Assembly: GCA_002327305.1 (NCBI GenBank)
Contig: DCUZ01000099.1
Coordinates: forward strand, 33,934-59,352
Length of the DNA: 25,419 bases
Direction: 5' to 3'
DNA from: Holophagales bacterium UBA2201
GTDB taxonomy: Bacteria; Acidobacteriota; Thermoanaerobaculia; UBA2201
Part shown: positions 16,068 to 21,906 of the stretch, piece by piece
Numbering within the stretch: the first letter of the stretch is position 1
How the letters are laid out: every line of letters starts with the position of its first letter
Made by a program: the position numbers and the translations under genes
Notes under the pieces: generated by a model
What the model was told of the DNA's origin: nothing
What the model saw: only the letters and a program-made list of their open reading frames with translations
Databases searched by the model: none

Positions 16068-16959
16068 GGCCGTCGCGGCCGCGATGGCCCTGCTCGTCTC
16101 CGGCTGCGTCTCCATCTCGGTGGACCGCCGGGACGCAGGGGAGGGGAACATCCGCATCGCCGTCTATCCGGAGGCCCGCGACGCCAAGGAGGACCGCCCC
16201 GGCCCCTATGGCGTCCTCTCCGAACTCTACTTTCAGGAGGGAAAGGCGTGGCGCAAGGTGAAGGTCTCCCTCCTCCCCGAGTGGGGGATCGCCGACGCCC
16301 CGCCGGGGCGCTACCGGGTGGTGGTGGAGCGTCGCATCGGCGAGGAGGGGCACATCGAGCCCCTCAAGGGGGCCAAGAAGAAGGAGTTCACGCTGAAGGA
16401 GGGGCAGAACGCCGGCGTGCGGATCCTGCTCAAGGGCAAACCCCCCACCGCGGCCATCGTCGTGGGGGCCCTCGTGGGCGTGGCCATCATCTGGGCGCTG
16501 GTGGAGGCCTTCTCGGGGGGACACGCCGACCTCCCCGACATCCTCCTCCCGCCCCTCCCCGCCCTCGACATCGGCGCCGACATCTTCTTCCACGCCTCCT
16601 GGTACTCCTCCACCGTGGGGGGAATGGGGGGGCGGGACGCCTCTGCCCCCCGCCTGGTCGCCAACTTCCCCCTCCACCACGACCCCCGGGTGGACCCCGC
16701 CACCCACCTCTTTCTCAATTTCAGCGAGCCGGTGAGGCCCGACTGGGACGGCGAGACCCTCCAGGCCATCGGAAGCGGGTCGGGGCGCGTGGACGGCCGG
16801 TTCGTCCATCACCCCGGGGGCGACATGGTGGAGTTCGTCCCCGCGGCGCCGTTTGTCTCCGGCGAGACCGTCACCGTCACCCTCGACGGCGACCGCGTGG
16901 AGGACCTGGCGGGGAACGCGATGGGCGACAAGGTCAGTTTCTCGTTCAGCGTGCGCTGA
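16036..16959 (+). CDS. Lipoprotein with C-terminal Ig-like (Big_5-type) domain
   Basis: A 307-residue protein with a type II signal: basic n-region MRAPWRAIIRK, hydrophobic AVAAAMALLV and lipobox LVSGC (Cys24). A second hydrophobic stretch (about 137-158, IVVGALVGVAIIWALVEAF) may be a membrane helix, which is unusual for a lipoprotein. Residues about 210-307 match the Big_5 bacterial Ig-like pattern (DPRVDPATHLFLNFSEPV ... FVPAAPFVSGETVTVTL ... VEDLAGNAMGD), given here in pieces. It overlaps the VWFA gene by 32 bases in another frame, so the two are translationally coupled and likely act together at the envelope. Confidence 0.82.
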   Translation: MRAPWRAIIRKAVAAAMALLVSGCVSISVDRRDAGEGNIRIAVYPEARDAKEDRPGPYGVLSELYFQEGKAWRKVKVSLLPEWGIADAPPGRYRVVVERRIGEEGHIEPLKGAKKKEFTLKEGQNAGVRILLKGKPPTAAIVVGALVGVAIIWALVEAFSGGHADLPDILLPPLPALDIGADIFFHASWYSSTVGGMGGRDASAPRLVANFPLHHDPRVDPATHLFLNFSEPVRPDWDGETLQAIGSGSGRVDGRFVHHPGGDMVEFVPAAPFVSGETVTVTLDGDRVEDLAGNAMGDKVSFSFSVR

Positions 16960-16962
16960 ACG

Positions 16963-17068
16963 AGGCGAAAAGGCCAAAACGCGCGAAGGCAAAACGCAAG
17001 AACGCGCCCCCGCCCACCTGCTCCTCTTCCGCCTCCCTCCTTCCGCCTGCCGTCTACGGTCTACCGGT
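16963..17068. repeat. Two heptad-type arrays after the lipoprotein gene
   Basis: From 16963, 4 bases after the stop, there is a looser array (AGGCGAA, AAGGCCA, AAACGCG, CGAAGGC, AAAACGC). From about 17027 there is a strict array: TTCCGCC, TCCCTCC, TTCCGCC, TGCCGTC, TACGGTC, TACCGGT. The second array read on the minus strand (GACCGTAGACGG) resembles the array at 11579. No ORF or RNA is supported here. Confidence 0.6.
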
Positions 17069-17074
17069 TTGAGG

Positions 17075-17099
17075 TGTAGGGCCGACTCTCCAGTCGGCC
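17075..17099 (+). repeat. REP-like hairpin, class R2
   Basis: TGTAG followed by arm GGCCGACT, loop CTCC, arm AGTCGGCC (8-bp perfect stem). It shares the GTAG head and CTCC loop with class R1. Related copies on the minus strand are at 25265-25289 and 25384-25408. Confidence 0.8.
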
Positions 17100-17120
17100 G
17101 GATGATGCAAGAAAAGCCAA

Positions 17121-17275
17121 AGCCGCAGGGGTGGGGGTGCCCCTCCTTGATAAGGAGGGGTAGGGGAGATTTGGGAGGGGGGGGCCAAGCGAAACAAAAT
17201 CCCCCTCGGTCCCCCCTTGCAAGGGGGGACGGCCCCGCCCTCCCGGCTTCATGGCGGGTTCCTCCCCGGATGCGG
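17121..17275. repeat. 193-base-period direct repeat, copy 1
   Basis: A copy of about 155 bases that recurs without indels at 17314-17468. It contains a perfect hairpin CCCCTCC-TTGATAA-GGAGGGG (9-bp stem counting the TT/AA pairs) and a second palindrome CCCCCCTTGCAAGGGGGG. The unit ends at GGATGCGG, after which a heptad array begins. Confidence 0.9.
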
Positions 17276-17303
17276 GCTGCGGTCTGCGGCCATCGGCCGG
17301 CTC
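17276..17303. repeat. Short heptad array after repeat copy 1
   Basis: GCTGCGG, TCTGCGG, CCATCGG, CCGGCTC continue in register from GATGCGG (17269-17275). It occupies the same place as the longer array after copy 2 but with different wording. Confidence 0.55.
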
Positions 17304-17313
17304 CCATCATCCA

Positions 17314-17468
17314 AGCCGCAGGGGTGGGGGTGCCCCTCCTTGATAAGGAGGGGTAGGGGAGATTTGGGAGGGGGGAGCCAAGCGAAGCAAAATCCCCCTC
17401 GATCCCCCCTTATGAGGGGGGACGGCCCCGCCCTCCCGGCTTCATGGCGGGTTCCTCCCCGGATGCGG
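17314..17468. repeat. 193-base-period direct repeat, copy 2
   Basis: Matches copy 1 with only a few substitutions. The first hairpin (CCCCTCCTTGATAAGGAGGGG in pieces) is unchanged. The second palindrome reads CCCCCCTTATGAGGGGGG, so its centre changed while the G/C arms stayed paired. Confidence 0.9.
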
Positions 17469-17510
17469 ACTACGGATTACGGTCTACGGACTACGGCCCA
17501 CGGTCTACCG
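17462..17510. repeat. Heptad array after repeat copy 2
   Basis: Seven units in register: GATGCGG, ACTACGG, ATTACGG, TCTACGG, ACTACGG, CCCACGG, TCTACCG. One of the clearest arrays in the window; a REP element begins 2 bases later. Confidence 0.8.
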
Positions 17511-17512
17511 AT

Positions 17513-17537
17513 GCAGGTCGGAGGACCTGCGCTACAT
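17513..17537 (-). repeat. REP-like hairpin, class R1
   Basis: On the minus strand: ATGTAGC, GCAGGTC, CTCC, GACCTGC. It lies directly upstream of the tRNA promoter. Confidence 0.8.
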
Positions 17538-17542
17538 CGTTG

Positions 17543-17551
17543 TGCTATCAT
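17543..17551 (+). promoter_or_regulatory. Extended -10 TGCTATCAT for tRNA-Val
   Basis: TGCTATCAT ends 11 bases before the first tRNA base, the right distance for transcription to begin a few bases ahead of the mature 5-prime end. Confidence 0.55.
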
Positions 17552-17562
17552 GCCGCAACCCG

Positions 17563-17637
17563 GGGAGGTTAGCTCAGCGGTAGAGCGCCTGCCTTACACG
17601 CAGGATGCCACAGGTTCAAATCCTGTACCTCCCACCA
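17563..17637 (+). tRNA. tRNA-Val (anticodon UAC)
   Basis: A full cloverleaf of 75 bases including encoded CCA. Acceptor GGGAGGT pairs with ACCTCCC; D stem GCTC/GAGC; anticodon stem CCTGC/GCAGG with loop CTTACAC (anticodon TAC, 17595-17597); T stem ACAGG/CCTGT with loop TTCAAAT; discriminator A then CCA. It reads GUA and, with U34 modification, other valine codons. No other tRNA is adjacent. Confidence 0.96.
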
Positions 17638-17657
17638 TTTCCCCCTCCCCCACCCAG

Positions 17658-17685
17658 TTTCGAGTTTAAAGTTCCGAGTTTAAAG
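17658..17685. repeat. Heptad array, left arm of an inverted pair
   Basis: TTTCGAG, TTTAAAG, TTCCGAG, TTTAAAG. Read on the minus strand it uses the same words (CTCGAAA, CTTTAAA) as the arrays at 17728 and 23257. Confidence 0.7.
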
Positions 17686-17727
17686 ATTCCCCCGCCCAAG
17701 GGAATAAAATCAACTATGGCGATTTCT

Positions 17728-17755
17728 AACTCGGAACTCGAAACTCGGAACTGCC
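17728..17755. repeat. Heptad array, right arm of an inverted pair
   Basis: AACTCGG, AACTCGA, AACTCGG, AACTGCC. It is complementary in wording to the array at 17658, with about 42 bases between. Apart from these arrays and the promoter below, the 17638-17984 spacer shows no gene. Confidence 0.7.
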
Positions 17756-17779
17756 GGCGCCTTGGCGCCGGGGCCCCCG

Positions 17780-17809
17780 TTGACTTCCCCTGCCCCTTGA
17801 CGCTACAAT
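17780..17809 (+). promoter_or_regulatory. Sigma-70 promoter candidate for the pspA operon
   Basis: TTGACT (17780-17785), 18-base spacer, TACAAT (17804-17809). This is one of only three boxes here with a recognisable -35. The leader to ATG 17985 is about 170 bases and contains a hairpin TCCCGGC-CCTT-GCCGGGA (17878-17895). Confidence 0.55.
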
Positions 17810-17848
17810 CATTCCGCTATCCCGCCCGCCATCCAATAGTCTGGGGAC

Positions 17849-17863
17849 TGGCTGGCTGGGTGC
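17849..17863 (+). promoter_or_regulatory. Weak sigma-54-like -24/-12 element
   Basis: TGGCTG, 5 bases, GTGC: GG and GC are 10 bases apart as required for sigma-54, but the match to TGGCAC-N5-TTGC is only 7 of 10. It is noted because pspA genes are sigma-54 controlled in enterobacteria and the window encodes a sigma-54 activator. Confidence 0.2.
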
Positions 17864-17984
17864 GGGGAGGGTGGTAGTCCCGGCCCTTGCCGGGATGGGG
17901 CGGAAATGATGGGTTGCCTGTCCCCCGACCCGACGCTGGGAGGCGCAGGCGGCCCAAGAATCAGATCAAAGGAGGCGCCAAACC

Positions 17985-18737
17985 ATGTGGAGACGCATCG
18001 GAAACCTGTTCAAAGGGTTCATCGGCCTGTTCGTTTCCGGCCTGGAGAAGGCCAACCCCAAGGCCCTCATCGAAGCGGAGAAGGAGAACCTGCGCCTGCA
18101 GATCTCCCGGTTCAACGACGCCCTGGCCACCCACGCCGGGTTCGTGGAGCGGCTGATGCGGCAGATCAAGAACCTGGAGCAGAAGGAGAAGGAACTCACC
18201 GCCCGCATCGCCGCCAACATCAAGGTGGGCAACCGCGCCGTGGCGGGACAGTTGGCCATGGAACTGCAATCGGCGAAGGCCCAGCTCGAGGAGAACCGCG
18301 CCCAACTCGTGACCGCGGAGGAGACCTACAAGAAACTGCTCAAGTCCCGCGACGTCTCGGTCCAGGAGGCCAAGGCCAAGATCGAGAAGCTCAACCGGAT
18401 GATGTCCGAGACGGAGATGCTCGAGGCCCAGGCGGAACTGCAGGAGATGGCCGCCGGGATGATCGGGACCATCGGCGGCGGCGGCGACACCCTCAACCGC
18501 GTGGAGCAGTACCTGGAGGAGCGCCGCGACAAGGCCGCCGGCCGCGCCCGCGTCGCCTCCTCAAGCGTGGATATCAAGGGCGTCGAATTGAAGGAGGCCG
18601 AGCAGGTGGCCCTGGCCGAGCAGGCCCTGCGCGACTTCGAGTCGGCCTACGGCATGGCCTCGCCTCCCCCGGCCGCCGTTCCAGAAGCAGCCCCGGCCCC
18701 TCCCGTCAAGGACCTGGGGCCCAAAGAGACGCAGTAA
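17985..18737 (+). CDS. PspA/IM30 family membrane-stress protein
   Basis: A 250-residue protein. A short amphipathic N-terminus (MWRRIGNLFKGFIGLFVSGLE in part) is followed by PKALIEAEKENLR and long coiled-coil helices to about residue 190, then a GVELKEAEQVALAEQALRDFE-type helix and a Pro/Ala-rich tail (about 222-250) beyond the usual 222-residue length of PspA. The family forms ESCRT-III-like polymers that protect or remodel the inner membrane. AAAGGAGG upstream supports the start. The neighbouring solute-binding/OmpA fusion starts 26 bases downstream with its own GGAGG, so the pair is one operon. The proline tail could be a docking segment. Confidence 0.88.
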   Translation: MWRRIGNLFKGFIGLFVSGLEKANPKALIEAEKENLRLQISRFNDALATHAGFVERLMRQIKNLEQKEKELTARIAANIKVGNRAVAGQLAMELQSAKAQLEENRAQLVTAEETYKKLLKSRDVSVQEAKAKIEKLNRMMSETEMLEAQAELQEMAAGMIGTIGGGGDTLNRVEQYLEERRDKAAGRARVASSSVDIKGVELKEAEQVALAEQALRDFESAYGMASPPPAAVPEAAPAPPVKDLGPKETQ

Positions 18738-18763
18738 GCGCCCAAAGACGATAGGAGGACAAT

Positions 18764-20494
18764 ATGTCGGAAACCCCCAAGGTCGGACCCACGGCGTTAG
18801 GCAAACTCGTCGGCATCCTGTTCATCCTCGCCTGCCTCGCGGCGGCGGGATGGTTCTTCCGCGACATCGTGTTCCCCAAGGCGGCCAAGCCGGGGACCGG
18901 CACCGTGGACCTGGGCAAATTCCAGGGCGAACCGGTGGAGGCGCAGGACCCCACGGGCATCACCACCGTCACCGAGTACCAGTACCTCCCGCAGGAGAAA
19001 CTGCCGCCCGTCAAGGGGGCCTCGTCGTACAAGTGGAACACGACGGAGAAGGTGGTCCAGTTCCCCATCAACGTGTGGATCGGCTGGCTCCCCATCGTCG
19101 CCGCCAACCACGGCTTCGCCCCCAACACGGAGAGCGTCTTCTACAAGAAGCACGGGTTCAAGGTGAACCTCAAGCTCATTGACGACCCCGTGGCCGCGCG
19201 CGACGCCTATGTGTCCGGCGAAAGCCATGTGTTGTGGGGCACCCTCGACATGATGGTCCTCTTCGCCGAGGGGCTGATGAAGGACAGCCGCACCGCCCCG
19301 CGCATCTACCAGCAGATCGACTGGTCCAGCGGCGGCGACGGCATCGTGGTGCGCTCCTCCATCGGAAGCGTCAAGGACCTCAAGGGGAAGACCATCGTCT
19401 ACGCCCAGAACAGCCCGTCGCAGTATTTCATCAACAACCTGTTGTTGAACGCCGGCATCCAGCCCGCGCAGGTCAACCACAAGTTCACCGCGACCGCCTT
19501 CGAGGCCGCCGCCGCCTTCGTGGCGGACCCCAAGGTGGACGCCTGCGTCTCCTGGGCCCCCGACATCTACAACATCCCCGAGAAGGTCAAGGGGACCCGC
19601 ATCCTCACCACCACCGCCGACGCCAATAAATTGATCGCCGATGTCTGGGCCCTGCGCGCCGACTTCGCCAAGGACCACCCCGCCATCGTCGAGGGGCTGG
19701 TGGCCGGCATCTTCGAGGGGATGCGCGACCTCAAGGACCCGACGAAGAAGGCCCAGGCCATGCAGTGGATGGCCGAGGGGTACGGCATGCCGGCCGACGA
19801 GGTGAAGGCGATGGAGTTCGACGCCCAGACCACCAACTTCGCCGACAACAAGGAGTTCTTCCTCAACGCCAACAGCCCGGTCAATTTCGAGCGCACCTGG
19901 AAGAACATCACCTTCGTCTACAAGGAATTGGGGCTCATCGGCACCCCCACCCGGTTCGACGAGGTGATGGACTTCTCCGTCATCAGGAAGCTGGACGCCT
20001 CGGGGGCCTTCAAGGACATGCGCAGCGAGAGCATCGCCGCCTTCGCCCCCGTCTCCTACGGCAAGATCGCCGCGGAGAAGCCCCTCCTGACCCAGACCAT
20101 CCGCATCAACTTCTACCCCAACTCCGCCAACATCTTCGAGCCCCAGCACGACGAGTACGGCACCCCCATCGCCAACACCCTCTACGACCCCAACGCCACG
20201 GCCATCCTGGAGACGGTGGCGCGCCTGGCGGGGCAGTACGAGCGGGCGGTCATCTCCGTGGTGGGGCACGCCGACTCCTCCATGAAAGGGGTGGCCCCGC
20301 GCACGGCCGTGGAGAAATTGTCCCTCGACCGCGCCGCCGCCGTGAAGAAGGCGTTGATCGAACGGTACAAGTTCGACCCCAACAAGTTCGTGGCCGAGGG
20401 GAAGGCGTGGGATGTCCCCGCCGACCCCTCCGATCCCCAGAACCAGGCCCTCAACCGAAGAGTGGAGATCTCGGTTTATCCGCCGGAGCAGTGA
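18764..20494 (+). CDS. Membrane-anchored solute-binding protein fused to an OmpA-like domain
   Basis: A 576-residue protein. One N-terminal membrane helix (about 12-32) is followed by a linker, a periplasmic solute-binding domain of the NMT1/TauA-like type (about 95-400: VNVWIGWLPI-like start, GTLDMMVLFAEG, GKTIVYAQNSPSQYFINNLL) and a C-terminal OmpA domain (about 445-576) with INFYPNSANIF, VVGHADSSM near 500, LSLDRAAAVKKAL and NRRVEISV. OmpA domains bind peptidoglycan diaminopimelate. No ABC permease or ATPase gene is in the window, so it is more likely a sensor or tether than a transporter part. The operon partner is pspA. A terminator-like hairpin follows at 20551. Confidence 0.85.
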   Translation: MSETPKVGPTALGKLVGILFILACLAAAGWFFRDIVFPKAAKPGTGTVDLGKFQGEPVEAQDPTGITTVTEYQYLPQEKLPPVKGASSYKWNTTEKVVQFPINVWIGWLPIVAANHGFAPNTESVFYKKHGFKVNLKLIDDPVAARDAYVSGESHVLWGTLDMMVLFAEGLMKDSRTAPRIYQQIDWSSGGDGIVVRSSIGSVKDLKGKTIVYAQNSPSQYFINNLLLNAGIQPAQVNHKFTATAFEAAAAFVADPKVDACVSWAPDIYNIPEKVKGTRILTTTADANKLIADVWALRADFAKDHPAIVEGLVAGIFEGMRDLKDPTKKAQAMQWMAEGYGMPADEVKAMEFDAQTTNFADNKEFFLNANSPVNFERTWKNITFVYKELGLIGTPTRFDEVMDFSVIRKLDASGAFKDMRSESIAAFAPVSYGKIAAEKPLLTQTIRINFYPNSANIFEPQHDEYGTPIANTLYDPNATAILETVARLAGQYERAVISVVGHADSSMKGVAPRTAVEKLSLDRAAAVKKALIERYKFDPNKFVAEGKAWDVPADPSDPQNQALNRRVEISVYPPEQ

Positions 20495-20506
20495 TCTAGA
20501 AAGCGG

Positions 20507-20548
20507 GAGACGTGAGACGAGAGAAGTGAGACGTAAAACGCAAAATGA
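20507..20548. repeat. Degenerate heptad array downstream of the OmpA-fusion gene
   Basis: Six units in register: GAGACGT, GAGACGA, GAGAAGT, GAGACGT, AAAACGC, AAAATGA. It starts 12 bases after the stop codon. Confidence 0.75.
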
Positions 20549-20550
20549 CA

Positions 20551-20573
20551 GGGGCGGGCCGATGGCTCGCCCC
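20551..20573 (+). terminator. Likely rho-independent terminator of the pspA operon
   Basis: GGGGCGGGCC, loop GAT, GGCTCGCCCC: a 10-bp stem with one G-U pair, followed by the weak T-rich TTCTGCTATTT and preceded by A-rich sequence. Confidence 0.5.
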
Positions 20574-20611
20574 TTCTGCTATTTCGGTATTGGTATCAGG
20601 GGTGGGGGCAT

Positions 20612-20629
20612 AAATGGGTGATGTCCCTA
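20612..20629 (+). repeat. Solo copy of the RAYT element end
   Basis: AAATGGGTGATGTCCCTA matches the right end of the RAYT element (AAATAGGTGACTGTCCCTA) with one substitution and one deleted base. It lies about 40 bases upstream of the MNT gene promoter. The next 20 bases hold an imperfect CCCCA...TGGGG hairpin. Confidence 0.6.
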
Positions 20630-20653
20630 TACCCCATAATTTTATTGGGGCTG

Positions 20654-20662
20654 TGCTATCAT
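20654..20662 (+). promoter_or_regulatory. Extended -10 TGCTATCAT; leaderless start predicted
   Basis: The box is identical to that of tRNA-Val. ATG 20670 follows after 7 bases, at the expected transcription start, and there is no ribosome site. Confidence 0.5.
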
Positions 20663-20669
20663 TAGCATA

Positions 20670-21002
20670 ATGACGGACCCGCAATTGGAGCGCGATCCTA
20701 CCCTTAAATCCATTGTTGAGCGGCTCGTCTCCGCTTTTCAGCCGGAACGGATCTATTTATTCGGGTCCAAAGCCCGCGGGGAGGCGGGGCCCGATAGCGA
20801 CTATGACCTGATGGTGATCGTGTCCGCCTCCTCCGATCCTCCCTATAAACGCGAACAACGGGCCTATGCGGCATTGCGCGGAATCGCCGTGGCGACGGAT
20901 GTGCTGGTGTGGACCCGGGAAGCGTTCGATAGCCGCCTGCACCTCAAGGCCTCCTTCCCCTCCGCCATCGTTCGGGAAGGGAAGGTGTTATATGCCGCCT
21001 GA
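20670..21002 (+). CDS. Minimal nucleotidyltransferase (MNT), MntA-like antitoxin
   Basis: A 110-residue protein with the polymerase-beta-fold signature GS (32-33), KARGEAGPDS, DYD (D44, D46). In MNT/HEPN toxin-antitoxin pairs the MNT protein neutralises the HEPN ribonuclease by adenylylation. The next ORF overlaps by 11 bases, the classical arrangement, but it is truncated by a transposase element, so the antitoxin is probably orphaned. The start is set by TGCTATCAT 7 bases upstream. Confidence 0.85.
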   Translation: MTDPQLERDPTLKSIVERLVSAFQPERIYLFGSKARGEAGPDSDYDLMVIVSASSDPPYKREQRAYAALRGIAVATDVLVWTREAFDSRLHLKASFPSAIVREGKVLYAA

Positions 21003-21132
21003 TGGCGTTCGCATCGAGGATACCCGGGCCTGGATCCTCAACGCCGCGCGGGACCTGAGGGCAGGGGAAGCCGCGTTGGCCTCGGAAAATAGGGACAGTC
21101 ACCTATTTATTGACTTGGCATCATATTTCTGA
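20992..21132 (+). pseudogene. HEPN-domain toxin, truncated by RAYT element
   Basis: From ATG 20992 the frame reads about 33 residues typical of a HEPN N-terminus (DTRAWILNAARDLRAGEAAL), then runs into the left end of the RAYT element and stops after 46 residues. The catalytic R-x4-6-H motif, normally in the C-terminal half, is missing. No HEPN-like continuation is seen after the element (21830-21906), so the 3-prime part was lost. Confidence 0.75.
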
Positions 21133-21829
21133 TAGCGTTGAACCATGCCTAGGCGCGCGCGGCATGCCATCCCAGGATTTCCCCATCACATCACCCAGCG
21201 AGGCAACAACCGGCAGGATGTGTTCTTCGTCGACGAAGACCGGGAGCTGTATCTCGCCTTGCTCCGTCAGCACGCGCTCCAGTACGGATTCGAGGTGCTG
21301 GGCTACTGCCTGATGACCAACCATATCCACATCATCGGCGTCCCGGCAGAGGAGGACTCGCTGGCCAAGGCCGTCGGTCGGACACACTGGAAATACTCGC
21401 AAGTACTGAACCGCCTGCACGGTCGGAGCGGTCACCTCTGGCAGAACCGGTTCTACTCGTGTCCGATGGACGACGCCCACATGGTGGTCGCGATGGCCTA
21501 CATCGAGCGCAATCCCGTGCGGGCGAAGATGGTGCGCGACGCCTGGAAGTATTCGTGGAGCAGTGCATCCGCTCATGTGGGCGACACGGAGTGCGAATGG
21601 CTGAATGTGGCGCGATGGAATAAGGCGGCGAGGGGACTGGATTGGCGGGCGAGACTCAAGCTCAAGGAAGAGCCCGGAGCAGGTGATCCACTGATGCTGC
21701 ACACGAACCGCGGCCGGCCGCTGGGGAGCGACGCCTTCATCGCCAAGATCGAGGCGATGGTGGGAATGCGCCTTCGGGCCCTGCCGGTCGGGCGGCCGAA
21801 ATTGCTGAAAAAATAGGTGACTGTCCCTA
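21090..21829 (+). mobile_element. RAYT (REP-associated tyrosine transposase) element with 19-bp inverted ends
   Basis: TAGGGACAGTCACCTATTT (21090-21108) is the exact complement of AAATAGGTGACTGTCCCTA (21811-21829). The 740-base unit holds one transposase gene, whose TAG stop lies within the right inverted repeat. No target duplication is obvious, as expected for Y1 enzymes. It interrupts the HEPN gene. Confidence 0.85.
21145..21816 (+). CDS. REP-associated tyrosine transposase (Y1/IS200-like)
   Basis: A 223-residue protein. It begins MPRRARHAIPGFPHHITQRGNN (given in part), the standard RAYT start. The HUH pair is H60-I-H62 in TNHIHIIG; HLWQNRFYSCP and AYIERNPVRA (catalytic Tyr probably Y119) follow. 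RAYTs cut and join single-stranded DNA at REP-like hairpins and are usually single-copy domesticated genes. Length and motifs appear intact, so it could be active. TTGACT at 21110-21115, just inside the left end, may be part of its promoter. The C-terminal extension (about 155-223) with RGRPLGSDAF is typical of this subgroup. Confidence 0.92.
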   Translation: MPRRARHAIPGFPHHITQRGNNRQDVFFVDEDRELYLALLRQHALQYGFEVLGYCLMTNHIHIIGVPAEEDSLAKAVGRTHWKYSQVLNRLHGRSGHLWQNRFYSCPMDDAHMVVAMAYIERNPVRAKMVRDAWKYSWSSASAHVGDTECEWLNVARWNKAARGLDWRARLKLKEEPGAGDPLMLHTNRGRPLGSDAFIAKIEAMVGMRLRALPVGRPKLLKK

Positions 21830-21874
21830 ATTAGAACAATGGGAGCGGTTCCTATATTAGAGAGCACGAATGTC

Positions 21875-21897
21875 TAAGGTCGCATTTTGCGACCTTA
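21875..21897. other. Perfect palindrome next to the ATPase gene stop
   Basis: TAAGGTCGCA, loop TTT, TGCGACCTTA: a 10-bp perfect stem located 9 bases beyond the stop of the minus-strand ATPase. On that strand the T-run precedes rather than follows the hairpin, so it is a poor rho-independent terminator and may be a protein-binding or element-border site. Confidence 0.6.
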
Positions 21898-21906
21898 AAA
21901 AGCTTA

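Noticed and set aside
13533..16157. 874-residue minus-strand ORF opposite the VWFA gene
   Set aside because: Composition (Val/Glu/Gly/His runs) reflects the complement of a GC-rich gene; no domain is recognisable.
17121..17468. Possible CRISPR array
   Set aside because: Only two long direct repeats of about 155 bases with a 38-base interval, containing hairpins; no short repeat/spacer rhythm and no cas genes.
17217..17669. ORF of 150 codons through the repeat block and tRNA
   Set aside because: It runs across duplicated REP-type DNA, a promoter and tRNA-Val, so it cannot be a gene.
17906..18754. Alternative-frame ORF across pspA
   Set aside because: Arg/Gly/Pro-rich shadow; the PspA frame has a ribosome site and family motifs.
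21875..21897. Terminator for the ATPase gene
   Set aside because: On the transcribed strand the T-run lies before, not after, the hairpin; recorded only as a palindrome.
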